64,000 nt of DNA from Flavobacteriales bacterium. Its GTDB lineage: Bacteria; Bacteroidota; Bacteroidia; NS11-12g; UBA955. Under the pieces are notes generated by a model. It was not told the DNA's origin, made no database searches, and was given only the letters and a program-made list of their open reading frames with translations. Below, piece by piece: positions 34,501-43,323 of this stretch (the first letter of the stretch is position 1; the number at the start of each line of letters is the position of its first letter). Position numbers and translations under genes: made by a program. The stretch covers positions 115,922-179,921 of the forward strand of contig CANFLS010000003.1 of assembly GCA_947447955.1 (NCBI GenBank). Reading direction: 5' to 3'.

Positions 34501-35530
34501 AAGTAATGTTTCACATCATTTACTTGAAATTGGAGAAGGCGCATTTATTGCAGACGCAGTTATTTTAGGGGAAGCAGAATTCAAAAATAATATTCTCACA
34601 ATTGGAACTACGCAAATTGGCAATCAAACTTTCATTGGAAACAGCGCATTAATTCCTCAAGGGTATGAAATTGGCAACAATGTGTTAATTGGTGTGTTAT
34701 CAATCCCTCCAGAAAATAATGACTTAAGAAAGCATTCTGGGAAAGATTGGTTTGGGTCTCCCGCAATTGAATTACCAAAACGACAAGAGAGTGATAAATT
34801 CGGAATGGAATTAACGTGGAATCCTTCAAAGTTGAGAAAATTCACAAGGGCAATGATAGAATTCATTAGAATAATTATCCCTCAATCAATTGTACTTGCG
34901 TTGAGTTCGCTTTTTATTGCCTATTCACATGATTTGCTGTTTGAAGATTCCATTTTATTATCGGTCATAAAATTCCCTCTTTATTATTTATTATTTATTG
35001 GGTTCCCTGCATTTTTATTTACAGTAATCTTAAAATGGGCTTTGGTTGGCAAATATAAGTCTGTGAGTCATCCATTGTGGAGTTTGCCTGTTTGGCTCAG
35101 TGAAATGGTTACTTCTATTTACGAAGCACTTGCAATTCCATTTTTCTTGGAATACTTAAAGGGTACACCATTTCTGCCGTTTTTTATGAAATTTTACGGT
35201 GTAAAAATGGGTAAACGTGTATTTTTAGATACTGCAGATTTTACCGAGTTTGATTTGGTTTCAATTGGTAGTCATTCGGCTTTGAACTTTGAATCTGGCC
35301 CGCAAACACATTTATTTGAGGATAGGGTGATGAAAATGGGACTAATAAAAATAGGAGAACATTGTAATATTGGTGCAAGATCAATTATTTTATATAACAC
35401 CGAACTAAAAGATCAAGTGGATATAAAAGCATTAAGTTTGGTAATGAAGGGTGAAAAACTAAGTGAAAATTCGACGTGGATTGGTAGTCCAATCATTGCG
35501 CATACTTCTAGAATTCATAAGAATAATTAA
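31559..35530 (+). CDS. Pls/PosA-family single-module non-ribosomal peptide synthetase
   Basis: 1323 residues. The adenylation domain (about residues 15-500) has A3 YTSGSTGKPKG (about 162-172), A4 SFDMWCEETW with the Asp that contacts an alpha-amino group (about 208), A5 NSYGPTETT, A7 YRSGDLA, A8 GRIDDQVKIRGYRIELGDIE and A10 LPSGKINRK. The carrier domain has GGHS with Ser553 for phosphopantetheine. After that come about six transmembrane helices interleaved with hexapeptide (left-handed beta-helix) modules (for example IGENVSVSAHVVFNNAVV, IGNQTFIGNSALIPQG, IGEHCNIGARSIILYN). This layout matches Pls/PosA-type membrane synthetases that polymerise amino acids (epsilon-poly-lysine and relatives). 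There is no condensation or thioesterase domain. Product unknown. Confidence 0.85.
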   Translation: MFNSNRSILNGISIPELIKDETLKSMFELTAEKFESKIAINFLDKSLTYSELNLLSNNIASKLKEHSVKRGDKVCILMPRGYMLHAVILGVVKIGACYVPMDYDFPNDRVHSIIDESDAVLCITDKLISTHIQTFDPSNIEVKQIENNFEGPLVNDYAYILYTSGSTGKPKGIPITHGQICHLIRSEQSVLGINQNDKVYQGFSVSFDMWCEETWIAYFVGAELFVSDSILSKSFDDLSEMLKKWEITVLHAVPTLLGYLDTDISTLRIVNAGGEACSEGIKNKWTKLPIRFFNSYGPTETTVSATFAELKFEDNIHIGSPLPNYNLAIVNVQFEPVLIGEKGELVISGYGVSGGYLKRPELTQEKFLEKPSELSDLNGDRIYRSGDLASINEQGQIIIHGRIDDQVKIRGYRIELGDIEEHILRFDGIKNATVTLFTDSSNQVLLIGYFEKNKNHPKISATELIEFLKTQIPSYMIPDHLFEIDNFPQLPSGKINRKALIPPEIFRNKTSSPSVLDSSASNFEKIEFVIKNVFKIDNVDTNLDFFNDYGGHSLLAANLVSQLRSENIVNVASIKDIYQHRPIGKLIQFWEDKLISQNDQTKESEKINIKVSGTKYFLAGMIQSLLLVLIFGLFSAQFYIPYLGYYFVQIEYEQHDLALTTAFAMFFIVPPLITMITVLLKCIVIGKFKEGNYELWGSYYLRWWFVKRLNSIVATNVLNGTTLYSSFLRKLGVKIPNSSILSNIYIGAEDLLEIGENVSVSAHVVFNNAVVENGQLKLSKIKIHDNVNIGSASVIAGNTVINKNSELQDLSFLDENQIIPENSIFGGSPATFIRTKIEEDVIEKTPKNVKLRYNIIFMLLLVFIPFLILIPLWPIIYLLNEFDNAAGDYEFYYLVFSPVMGLIYICIYIFEVIVIGRWLQKSIKPGNYSLYSVTYLKKWLYDQIMDLSLGIIHPLFATIYAPYFYKSLRAKIGKNTEISTASNVSHHLLEIGEGAFIADAVILGEAEFKNNILTIGTTQIGNQTFIGNSALIPQGYEIGNNVLIGVLSIPPENNDLRKHSGKDWFGSPAIELPKRQESDKFGMELTWNPSKLRKFTRAMIEFIRIIIPQSIVLALSSLFIAYSHDLLFEDSILLSVIKFPLYYLLFIGFPAFLFTVILKWALVGKYKSVSHPLWSLPVWLSEMVTSIYEALAIPFFLEYLKGTPFLPFFMKFYGVKMGKRVFLDTADFTEFDLVSIGSHSALNFESGPQTHLFEDRVMKMGLIKIGEHCNIGARSIILYNTELKDQVDIKALSLVMKGEKLSENSTWIGSPIIAHTSRIHKNN

Positions 35531-36314
35531 ATCGCAACCAAAATAAATTTGTTACATCTGTTTCAATTGAATAGGCAATTGGTTTGGTGAAAATTGGACA
35601 AATTTCGAAGTTGTGGTTTTTTATTTCAATATTTATAGGGACTGAAAATTCATAATTGATTATTTTATTATCTGTTGAAGGCATTGAAGGCGTTGACTTT
35701 TTGGATTTTGAACTCGCCCGATAAACTTGATAAATGGAATTTAAGTTTCCGTATGTTGCGGAAGCTGTTGGCTCAATGGTTATATTTCCCCAAGATAAAG
35801 GTTGTTCTAAAGTATATAACGCACTAAAATTTAATTGGTTTGCCGATTCTGTTCCTTTAAATAAAATCGTTACATCTGATTGTATTTCAAAATTCTGAAT
35901 ATACAATTTCCCTCCAAAATCAATATAGTTATTCAACGCTTTTACTTTTGGCAAATAATTCCATCTTTCATAATTCACAAATACATCTAAATAATCTGAA
36001 ACTTCTTTCTCATAATTCAAGCCCAATATTTTCATATTTATTGGAATTAATTCACTGCTCCATGAGTACAATTGCGCATATACGTCAAATGAATTCCAAA
36101 ACTCATAACCTACAGTTTGTCCCAATGCAAATTGGGTGGTACCAAATGTTCTTCCATTTTGATTTAACTGACTTTCAAAAAGTGAAGTTAAATAAAAAGA
36201 ATTTGACGTGTCTTTATTAGTTGTGTCGCTCAATTCATAGGAATGAGTTAGGTTGTTTCCTCTAAGGGAACTATAGGAATGAATGATTAAGAGAATAAGA
36301 ATAAATCGTTTCAT
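35508..36314 (-). CDS. putative outer-membrane barrel protein, end of ABC operon
   Basis: 268 residues with a signal peptide (about residues 1-19). Beta-strand-like alternation and a C-terminal aromatic end (LRFNYSYEF) suggest an outer-membrane barrel of about 10-12 strands. It lies 5 bases downstream of the permease gene, making a four-gene operon with the ATPase and DUF4836-like protein. Its last 23 bases overlap the convergent NRPS gene. With the transporter it could form an export path for the NRPS product; that is inference from position only. Confidence 0.6.
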   Translation of the reverse strand: MKRFILILLIIHSYSSLRGNNLTHSYELSDTTNKDTSNSFYLTSLFESQLNQNGRTFGTTQFALGQTVGYEFWNSFDVYAQLYSWSSELIPINMKILGLNYEKEVSDYLDVFVNYERWNYLPKVKALNNYIDFGGKLYIQNFEIQSDVTILFKGTESANQLNFSALYTLEQPLSWGNITIEPTASATYGNLNSIYQVYRASSKSKKSTPSMPSTDNKIINYEFSVPINIEIKNHNFEICPIFTKPIAYSIETDVTNLFWLRFNYSYEF

Positions 36315-36319
36315 GGTAT

Positions 36320-37540
36320 CTATTTTTTATTTGGCAATGCCAACGAATAAATTTGACTGCGCACATTCAAAGTTTGAACGATCCATAACAAGGCAATGAG
36401 TAAAAATCCTCCGGCAATTACAAAAATATTCAATTGCGCAGGTGCTTCAAATCCGAAATTTTCGAGGTAGGCATTCGTAATGTTTTTGACGCCCCAAACC
36501 AATATTAAATTCACAACGGCAATAATCGTAAATATCAATGCCAACTGTTTTGAATACCATTGCACAATTTTTATGTGTGGATAGCCTTGTCTGAGTATGG
36601 TTTCGATTTCGTATTTCGAACGGGAAATTGCCAACTGAACATACAAAATAAATGAACTCACAGATACAAACATTACCACAATTCCCAATACCGCTAAGAT
36701 GCCCAAAATGGCTTGCAAAAGACTTCCAAATTTGCCATTTTTTAAAAGTTCTTCGTTGGTTTCATATCCCTCATCTTTAAAATACTGTTGAATTTTAGGC
36801 AATTCTTGCTGTTTGGCCTCAACAATAATTCTGTACGACTCAGGCGCTGTCTGATTATTCCCATAATGCGAATTGGCATAGTTCATGAAGCTTTTTGGCA
36901 CCAACACCGACGAAATGCGGTTGCTAAATCCAACTATTTTACCGGTAAAATGGGCTGTTCCTTTTGCACCACGAACATCGATATCGAAAACGGCCAATTG
37001 AATGGTAGCTTTCGATAATTGAGGCAATCCTCTGCCTGGTGCAAAATTAAAGTTGTAAAGATTGATAAAATCGGTGGGTAAAATCATGGGAATCATTTCG
37101 TTTCCCAATTCCCAATACCAATCGTCGGGTTTTACATCCAAAAAATCATCCCCAACACTTTCCATGAACAACTCTGTTCGGAATGCTGCAGAAGATTCCC
37201 CATTGGGTATCGACATCGAAGCCACCGCCTCAAATTGGTTTGCGGTAAATTCTGAAATTCTTTTTACGGAGGGAAGCGATTTAAGTTGATCAACTTCGGT
37301 TTTACTAAATGTGCTTTTCCCAAGTTTGAGTGAGTTTAAAACTGAAACTTGCTTGTTCACAACCAAAAATTGACTTCCAATTGATTGCTCTTGGCTATTC
37401 ACCATGGTTTTAAAGTCTGCAAATAATTGTGCAGCAATAAATATCAAGAAAAACCCCAAAAAGCAGCCAATAATTGCACCAATGAGTTGACTCGGTTTTT
37501 GCGTTTTTATAAAAATGCGGGAAACTATTTTCTGACTCAT
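36320..37540 (-). CDS. MacB/FtsX-type ABC transporter permease
   Basis: 406 residues with the type VII topology: one helix near the N-terminus (about 18-38), a large periplasmic domain, then three helices (about 280-395). The C-terminal segment (ILYVQLAISRSKYEIETILRQGYPHIKIV) resembles the FtsX/MacB domain's helix pair and cytosolic coupling loop, with the ILRQGYP coupling stretch. MacB-type transporters do not carry substrate through the membrane but drive outer-membrane or lipoprotein events. It follows the ATPase gene after 1 base. Substrate unknown. Confidence 0.8.
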   Translation of the reverse strand: MSQKIVSRIFIKTQKPSQLIGAIIGCFLGFFLIFIAAQLFADFKTMVNSQEQSIGSQFLVVNKQVSVLNSLKLGKSTFSKTEVDQLKSLPSVKRISEFTANQFEAVASMSIPNGESSAAFRTELFMESVGDDFLDVKPDDWYWELGNEMIPMILPTDFINLYNFNFAPGRGLPQLSKATIQLAVFDIDVRGAKGTAHFTGKIVGFSNRISSVLVPKSFMNYANSHYGNNQTAPESYRIIVEAKQQELPKIQQYFKDEGYETNEELLKNGKFGSLLQAILGILAVLGIVVMFVSVSSFILYVQLAISRSKYEIETILRQGYPHIKIVQWYSKQLALIFTIIAVVNLILVWGVKNITNAYLENFGFEAPAQLNIFVIAGGFLLIALLWIVQTLNVRSQIYSLALPNKK

Positions 37541-37541
37541 C

Positions 37542-38207
37542 TTAAATATTTACGGGGGTAAATCCTTCAATTGAAAACCGGCTATCTAGGGCGGTTACAA
37601 TAATTCCTGCGTTTTGGCTTGCCGCAATACTGGTAATTAAATCCAGTGCAATTTTGGCGTTTTCTGTATCCAAATGGCTAAAGGGCTCATCCAAAACAAT
37701 CCATTGAAAAGGTCTGTTTAGCGCCCTCAAAATAGCAACGCGTTGCATCTGACCAAAAGACAAATTCCCAACAAGCACGTCCATTTTGCTTTCTATGCCC
37801 AGTTGTTTTGCCCATTCAAAAAGCGTTTCTTTTGTTTGGTTTTTGGGGGATGTATTGTTATTGTGCGCTTGTTGAATTTCGGACATCAACATGAGGTTTT
37901 GCAAAACTGTAAGTTTAGGAAAAAGTTGCAAATCTTGAAAAACGATGCTGCATTCGTTGGCTCTCCATTGACTCCAACGTATTGGAGAAAATTGGCGGCT
38001 ATTTTGTCCCTCAAAAAGAAGATTGCCTTCAAAATCGCCACGGGTACCCGCAATGAGTCCAACTAATGTAGACTTGCCCTTTCCGGAGGGTGCAACTATT
38101 TGGTATTTATTTCCTTGCGTAAATGTAAAAGTTGAATTCCAAATGCTGTTTTCTGTAACAAATTCAGCAAGTGGGAGGGGAATTATGCCATTGAATTCAA
38201 TGTCCAT
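37542..38207 (-). CDS. ABC transporter ATP-binding protein
   Basis: 221 residues, single nucleotide-binding domain. Walker A is APSGKGKST (about residues 39-47), the signature is LSFGQ (not LSGGQ), Walker B is WIVLDEPFSHLD, and the Q-loop segment SIVFQDLQLFPKLTVLQNL is present. It is close to LolD/MacB-type ATPases, which pair with the FtsX-type permease encoded 1 base downstream. The operon starts with the DUF4836-like protein gene, 3 bases upstream. The His switch looks absent: the C-terminal segment reads IIVTALDSRF, with no His after the beta-strand. That is a mild oddity that may mean slow hydrolysis. Confidence 0.85.
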   Translation of the reverse strand: MDIEFNGIIPLPLAEFVTENSIWNSTFTFTQGNKYQIVAPSGKGKSTLVGLIAGTRGDFEGNLLFEGQNSRQFSPIRWSQWRANECSIVFQDLQLFPKLTVLQNLMLMSEIQQAHNNNTSPKNQTKETLFEWAKQLGIESKMDVLVGNLSFGQMQRVAILRALNRPFQWIVLDEPFSHLDTENAKIALDLITSIAASQNAGIIVTALDSRFSIEGFTPVNI

Positions 38208-38210
38208 TGT

Positions 38211-40001
38211 TTATTGCATTTCTTCTATTCCCGAAGTTTCTGCTTGAATAGCCGCTTGTTCCATTTCCATTTCCAACTGTCTTTGAGAAGCTTCCCTTTC
38301 AACTTGGCGTTTGCGCATGGTGGTTGAAATTTGATCGGCAATTCTCATAATCTTCATGATTGAATTGTCTGAACTTTTGGTAAAATTCAAGCTCATGCTA
38401 GCTGTTTTGTTATTTCCTTTGATTTGCATATTGTTGAAGTTCGACATAACCTCCATGAAAAGTTTCATTTCAGGAGATTCTTCAGGAATATGTAAACCCG
38501 TGCAGATTTTAGAAACTCCGTAATTTTTTGGATTGAGGTCTAAGTAAAACGAAGACGGATAATCTGCGAAAATTGCTGATATTTCTTTGTCTAATTGGTT
38601 GTTCCAAGTTTTATTTTTTGCCAATATTTTGGCATTTTCATCGTCGTTGGTAAATACCAATTTGTTACCTATATGCACGCAGTGCATTGTACCAAAAAAT
38701 CCAATCGGCGCCGACATGATATTGTTATTTGTCTGAATCATTCCATTGCCTTTGGTTTCGATAAACTTCAATAGTTTATTCAGTGTTTTTTCGTTTTGAA
38801 ATCCAAGTTGGGCGGTGAAAATAGGAACTATTTGGCTAACTTTTTGGGTAGTTTGTGCAAATTCACCTGTTTCTGGGTTCATGTTTTCATAATCGTAAAC
38901 GGTTTGTTCAATTTCTTTTGAACTCAATTTAGTTAATACAATGGAAAGGCTACCGTCTAAAAGTGATTCTAATTCAGGTATCGACATTCCTGTGGTTGAA
39001 GCCAATTCTTTCATTGTGCTTTTGGCTTCTGGCAATGAATTTAACAGTTTAATTATGTTTGGCATATCTAACATTGAGGCAAGGCCAAGCAATATTTTGC
39101 CGTTTGGCGAAATAAATTCCAGGCTTTCTTTCGAAAGTCCTCCGTTTTGCAATATTTGAAATTCTTGAGCCAGAGAATTGTCTTTATAGTACTGAATAAA
39201 ATTTGTGGTAATGTCTTGATCGTTAAATGAAACAACAAAAGCAGCTGCATCAACATTTTCAACTTGTTTTTTTAATTTTTGAGGGATAGAAATATATCCG
39301 GTCATTGAATTAAGTCCTTTGCTATAATTCACATATACTGCAATATCGCCCCCTTCGCTTTCTGAATTTTCAAAGCTTGCTATTGAGTGAATAGAATTAG
39401 TTTCAGATTGGATCATGATTTTCTTAGCCCCAGATAGGGTTTTTGTTCCTGCATAGTAAACTAGGCAGGCTTCGTCATTCCAAACAATGGCAATTTGGTT
39501 GTCGTTGTCATTGTTGAATTCTGATTCTTCTTCGGTATTATTTGTAGTTTTGGATTTATATATATTTAAGTTTCCAGATTTTTCAAACTCAAGATTTGCA
39601 TCTTTTGCAAAACTTTCGATAAAAGTTTTTAGCATTTCTGCGTCTGATACGCTGAAAACCAGTCCTACCGATTTCTCGGTAGATTCAATCAAGTCTGACC
39701 CAAAAATATAGATGTTATCGGTAAAAGACATTCCAATTTTTGAGGGATTTTCAAGAAACTTTGCCATGTTTTTGAATTCGCTTTCAAAGCTTTTTATAAC
39801 TGGCTGATATGAGCGCATTTTTTTAATTGCATCAAAATCAATTTTTCGCCCCATCGACAATGGGTTTATTTTAATTACGCCTGAAGCAGTTTTGGGAATG
39901 TATTTTGGCAAGCTTGAGTGGCGAGATTTGATAAACCAAATTGAACCAAGAATTGCAATAACTGCAACTGAAATAATGATTGCGATTTTCTTTGAATTCA
40001 T
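38211..40001 (-). CDS. DUF4836-like membrane-anchored protein
   Basis: 596 residues. One N-terminal helix (about residues 5-24) anchors a large periplasmic domain. The segment IPKTASGVIKINPLSMGRKIDFDAIK and the later SFYLDLNPKNYG are of the type seen in Bacteroidota DUF4836 proteins; I recognise it by pattern only. A Gln/Glu-rich charged helix closes the protein (RQVEREASQRQLEMEMEQA). It is the first gene of a four-gene operon with an ABC ATPase, a MacB-type permease and an outer-membrane-like protein (gaps of 3, 1 and 5 bases). Role unknown; probably part of that envelope system. Confidence 0.65.
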   Translation of the reverse strand: MNSKKIAIIISVAVIAILGSIWFIKSRHSSLPKYIPKTASGVIKINPLSMGRKIDFDAIKKMRSYQPVIKSFESEFKNMAKFLENPSKIGMSFTDNIYIFGSDLIESTEKSVGLVFSVSDAEMLKTFIESFAKDANLEFEKSGNLNIYKSKTTNNTEEESEFNNDNDNQIAIVWNDEACLVYYAGTKTLSGAKKIMIQSETNSIHSIASFENSESEGGDIAVYVNYSKGLNSMTGYISIPQKLKKQVENVDAAAFVVSFNDQDITTNFIQYYKDNSLAQEFQILQNGGLSKESLEFISPNGKILLGLASMLDMPNIIKLLNSLPEAKSTMKELASTTGMSIPELESLLDGSLSIVLTKLSSKEIEQTVYDYENMNPETGEFAQTTQKVSQIVPIFTAQLGFQNEKTLNKLLKFIETKGNGMIQTNNNIMSAPIGFFGTMHCVHIGNKLVFTNDDENAKILAKNKTWNNQLDKEISAIFADYPSSFYLDLNPKNYGVSKICTGLHIPEESPEMKLFMEVMSNFNNMQIKGNNKTASMSLNFTKSSDNSIMKIMRIADQISTTMRKRQVEREASQRQLEMEMEQAAIQAETSGIEEMQ

Positions 40002-40038
40002 AGATTACAAAGATGCAAAAAAAATCGATTTTAGAAAT

Positions 40039-41214
40039 TTAAAATTTCTCCATAATTACGTTATAAATGGTTTGCAAATTTCTAATAGCAAACTCATCCA
40101 AATTGATTTTGATAATTTTTGATTGACTCGTAATTTGGTCGGTCATCATGGGTTCATAAAGTCCGAGGCTTTTTTTCTGATTATCGGTTAATGATTCCGT
40201 ATTTTTAAAATCATAACCTGGAGAAGTACAAATAATCATTGCCAAAAATTGCAAGCTACTGCTGTTGTATTTTCTCAATTCTGATTCAATTAACAGTATG
40301 CCTGAAATATTTTTATACTTTTGAATTAACTCATTTTCATTTACTTCTTTGCCATTGAAATTATTGATAATCCAGCCTGCATTGATACTTGCGGATTTTC
40401 CAAACTCAATTTTTGTAATCTCATTTTGTTTCTTTTCAATCAATGGTTTTTCTAATTCCTTTTGTTGAATTGTACTTATTTTTTCAGGTTCCTTCAACTC
40501 GTTTTTAACTGATAAATTTGTATCAATTTGTGTTGTTGCTATTTTAATTGGCAAAATTGATTTTGAAGTAGTATCAATTATAAATAATTGATTTGTAAGG
40601 TTTTCAGCATCACCCAATCTGTTGGGAATATTCGAAATGTATTGATAAAAATGATTGAATGATTCACGTCTCATGTTGATTTCCCAATTTGCATTGGTTA
40701 ACGATTTTACATAAAGGTGGGCAGGCAAGAAAGCGGCATGACCATAAAATGAAGTGATTATTGGTGCTATTATAAATCCCAAAGCCGCATAATTAGCATT
40801 ATAACTAGATCCTAAAATTGCTCCCAAGATGGCAGATACCCCCAATCCTACAGAAAATGTTCTTCCATATGAATGTCCAATTTTGATTTTCTTGATAAAT
40901 GAAAAGTTAATGGATGATATTTTTGCAGAGAAATTGTCATAATAAAAGATGCCATTTTTGTGATATGCCAATATACGTCCGCGGAGGTTTTTTTTCGTAT
41001 TTAAGGTTATTCTAACGTATTTGTAATTATTAAATATTGCATGTGAATATAACTTTGGTAAGCTTTTAATTTTGGTGGTATCAAAAATAGATTTGTATTC
41101 ATTGATGCTAATATCACTATCTACAGAATATTCACTCACTTGTGAAATAAGTGGTGATGTAAACATGAAAAGACTAAATACAAGTAAATACGGAATGACG
41201 ATTGATTTTTTCAT
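40039..41214 (-). CDS. paralogous family P member 1 (two-domain form)
   Basis: 391 residues from the ATG at 41214 (an in-frame start 27 bases upstream would put 9 residues before the signal). Signal peptide about residues 1-24. Domain 1 (about residues 65-200) has LRGRILAYHKNGIFYYDN, then a Lys-rich strand, IGHSYGRTFSVG and a Gly-rich membrane-like stretch. Domain 2 (about residues 290-391) has KYKNISGILLIESELRKYNSSSLQFLAMIICTSPGYDFKN. Both domains recur in genes at 46743 and 48067; domain 1 alone recurs at 41251, 43324 and 50075. No function known. Probably a membrane/envelope protein; likely co-transcribed after the 41251 gene. Confidence 0.65.
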   Translation of the reverse strand: MKKSIVIPYLLVFSLFMFTSPLISQVSEYSVDSDISINEYKSIFDTTKIKSLPKLYSHAIFNNYKYVRITLNTKKNLRGRILAYHKNGIFYYDNFSAKISSINFSFIKKIKIGHSYGRTFSVGLGVSAILGAILGSSYNANYAALGFIIAPIITSFYGHAAFLPAHLYVKSLTNANWEINMRRESFNHFYQYISNIPNRLGDAENLTNQLFIIDTTSKSILPIKIATTQIDTNLSVKNELKEPEKISTIQQKELEKPLIEKKQNEITKIEFGKSASINAGWIINNFNGKEVNENELIQKYKNISGILLIESELRKYNSSSLQFLAMIICTSPGYDFKNTESLTDNQKKSLGLYEPMMTDQITSQSKIIKINLDEFAIRNLQTIYNVIMEKF

Positions 41215-41250
41215 GAGGGATATTATTTTGTGAAAAGCCATTTCGTGGAA

Positions 41251-41883
41251 TTAAGGATTTGAAATCAATGTAACATTTGTTGCTCCATGGATCACTTTAG
41301 GATGAGAGGCCATGAATTGATAGAGATTTTTTTGCTTTTGCTTGATTTTTTTAGAATTCCAATAGGTATTTTGGATTGATTTGGATATCCAATATGGTAT
41401 GCCATAAAATGGTTGTAAATAAGAAGCCGTAATTCCCCCAATTACCAATCCAATTGAGGCATCCGATGGATCATCAGCAGCGATGATGATGGTTGAAACA
41501 ACTGTAATTGTTCCAGTTAGTAGTAGCACAAAATTACCGTAAGAACGACCAAAGGAGAAATTGGTCATTTCTGAAAATGGATAAAATCCGAGTAACATTT
41601 GTTTGCTTAAAAAATCTTTGCTTACCAAGAAAACGCCTTTTTTATGAAAGCCAACAATGCGTCCTCTGGGTGTGAATCCGGACTTCAATTGAATTCGTGC
41701 AAATCTTCCTTTTTTAATTTCGTTATATGGCAAATCGCATTCAGTAATTTTCACATTATTAGAATCAAATGCAACAAGCAATTCATCAGATTTGATGTTG
41801 ACAGTAGATTGTGCTTTTAGCGTATTTACTTTGAAAGCAACAAGGCAAAATAATAAAATTACACATTTTAAAATCGTCTTCAT
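41251..41883 (-). CDS. paralogous family P member 2 (single-domain form)
   Basis: 210 residues with a signal peptide ending about residue 25 (LKAQS). It carries only domain 1: TPRGRIVGFHKKGVFLVSKDF, GFYPFSEM, FGRSYGNFVLLLTGTITVVS and a second hydrophobic segment rich in Gly/Ala. The next gene (9 bases downstream) is the two-domain form. The RG-x-I-x-x-[YF]-H-x-x-G-[IV]-F motif defines the family. Unknown function; the two hydrophobic segments suggest membrane insertion. Confidence 0.65.
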   Translation of the reverse strand: MKTILKCVILLFCLVAFKVNTLKAQSTVNIKSDELLVAFDSNNVKITECDLPYNEIKKGRFARIQLKSGFTPRGRIVGFHKKGVFLVSKDFLSKQMLLGFYPFSEMTNFSFGRSYGNFVLLLTGTITVVSTIIIAADDPSDASIGLVIGGITASYLQPFYGIPYWISKSIQNTYWNSKKIKQKQKNLYQFMASHPKVIHGATNVTLISNP

Positions 41884-42046
41884 ATTGTGAGAGAGATGAA
41901 TGCAATTTTACATATTTTTTAATTAATTGTTTCCCTAAAATGAATAATTTGTCAATTGGAGTTTATTGTTTTGTCGTAAACTAAATTGTGTCATTTGGGT
42001 TTTTCCGTAATTTCAATCAGATTGACAGGTATTTAAAATAGTAACC

Positions 42047-42811
42047 TTACGGCACTTTTTCAATTTTAACATCATCCATCCAAATACTCAAATCATTGTC
42101 TTTTGAGTTGGCGGTGATTCCAATTTCGAAGTTGCTGTACATGCCCTTTGTGCCTTGTTGAAAATATAAAAAATCGGTGGGGAGGGTGGTGTTGTTTTTG
42201 CTATCGATGATTAAATTTCCGTCTTGCCAAATTTTCACAGTACCGGTTTTGTTTTTTGAGAGTTTAATTTCCCATTCAATCTGAACCCATTGGTTTCTTG
42301 GGATATCAATTTCTTTTCCAGCACTTTGTATAATGTCTTTTTCGTTGAATTTATATTCAACCCTAAGTTGATTATTCACCAGTGCCAATCGCATTCCCGG
42401 GCCAGCACCAATAGCAGTTTGCTCTTCTATGTCCATCAAAAATAACCACTCCAGCGAACTTATTCCTTCAATAAAATACCAGGCAGACATTTTTACTATT
42501 TCTCCTTCCCAAAACGCCATGTTTTGCTTGGCAATACTCGCTTTGGAAGAACCATCGGCATCGGATTTCTTGGCCATGAATTTCAAAGACTTACGTCCGG
42601 AATGAACGTTGATTGTATCAACGTTGATGGAGTTTCCCGCCCTTGTGTTTTGGGTAAAAGACCAAAGTTGGTTGTTGGTTAAGAGTAAATCATTGAGTGT
42701 TGCGTAATTTTCAAAATTGTCTTGAAAAAAATCAGGACCATCGAAATGTTTTTCCTTGTTACAAGATGTAAAACTTAGAAATATTAAAATCAACCAACAA
42801 AACTTATTCAT
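42047..42811 (-). CDS. lipoprotein with concanavalin-like (polysaccharide lyase-type) domain
   Basis: 254 residues from the ATG at 42811, which gives a lipoprotein signal (LSFTSC, Cys about residue 17); an upstream in-frame start adds nine residues ahead of it. The body reads like a jelly-roll of the polysaccharide lyase 14/20 or heparin-lyase-like kind: SGRKSLKFMAKK, VKMSAWYFIEG, RNQWVQIEWEIKLS, GTVKIWQDGNLIIDS, TKGMYSNFEIGITANSK, SIWMDDVKIEK. The terminal W-x-D-D strand is characteristic. Catalytic residues cannot be pinned down. It overlaps the preceding gene by 8 bases. It likely acts on or binds a polysaccharide at the outer membrane. Confidence 0.7.
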   Translation of the reverse strand: MNKFCWLILIFLSFTSCNKEKHFDGPDFFQDNFENYATLNDLLLTNNQLWSFTQNTRAGNSINVDTINVHSGRKSLKFMAKKSDADGSSKASIAKQNMAFWEGEIVKMSAWYFIEGISSLEWLFLMDIEEQTAIGAGPGMRLALVNNQLRVEYKFNEKDIIQSAGKEIDIPRNQWVQIEWEIKLSKNKTGTVKIWQDGNLIIDSKNNTTLPTDFLYFQQGTKGMYSNFEIGITANSKDNDLSIWMDDVKIEKVP

Positions 42812-43292
42812 GGGGTTTGGTATTAAATTTATAGCCAATGCTAAATCCTGCCCAATGTTGGATTTGAAAATCTACAATGTAGGAAATCAATGGGGTATAG
42901 GTGATCCGGTAAAACCAATTTTTTGATTGAGGCTGATAGCGATATCCAACGGCAGCCGTTGTTAAAGCAAAAAAACTTCCTTTTGTGGTCACGGTGATGC
43001 CTTGTCCTGCCCCAATTTCAAGTTTATGTGCATTTTTGCCAATGATGGAATTGATCATCAACGGAAATACAATTCCAGTTCCATTGTTATTGTCGATGGG
43101 TGCCAAACTCAATCCCGCCCGCCATGTAAAATCTGTGAACTTCTTCCTGCAAAACGCTTTTTCAAGATTGATGGAACCTAAACCTCCGCTGCCGGCAATT
43201 TCGAAATACACAGATTTTGTTTCAGGTGTATTCGTTTGTCCAAAAGCCAATTGAATTAACAAAACGAACAGAAACAAAACTTTGTACTTCAT
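42804..43292 (-). CDS. small outer-membrane-like protein
   Basis: 162 residues from the ATG at 43292 (giving MKYKVLFLFVLL, a signal peptide ending near LAFGQ). The remainder alternates as for a small beta barrel (SVYFEIAGSGGLGSINLEKAF ... TWRAGLSLAPID ... ITYTPLISYIVDFQIQHWAGFSIGYKF). The terminal aromatic is not at the end but near it. No named family. It overlaps the lyase-like lipoprotein gene by 8 bases (translational coupling likely), so the two probably function together. Confidence 0.65.
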   Translation of the reverse strand: MKYKVLFLFVLLIQLAFGQTNTPETKSVYFEIAGSGGLGSINLEKAFCRKKFTDFTWRAGLSLAPIDNNNGTGIVFPLMINSIIGKNAHKLEIGAGQGITVTTKGSFFALTTAAVGYRYQPQSKNWFYRITYTPLISYIVDFQIQHWAGFSIGYKFNTKPHE

Positions 43293-43323
43293 GCTGGTTT
43301 TTGCTTTTTTTTTTGGGGGATGA

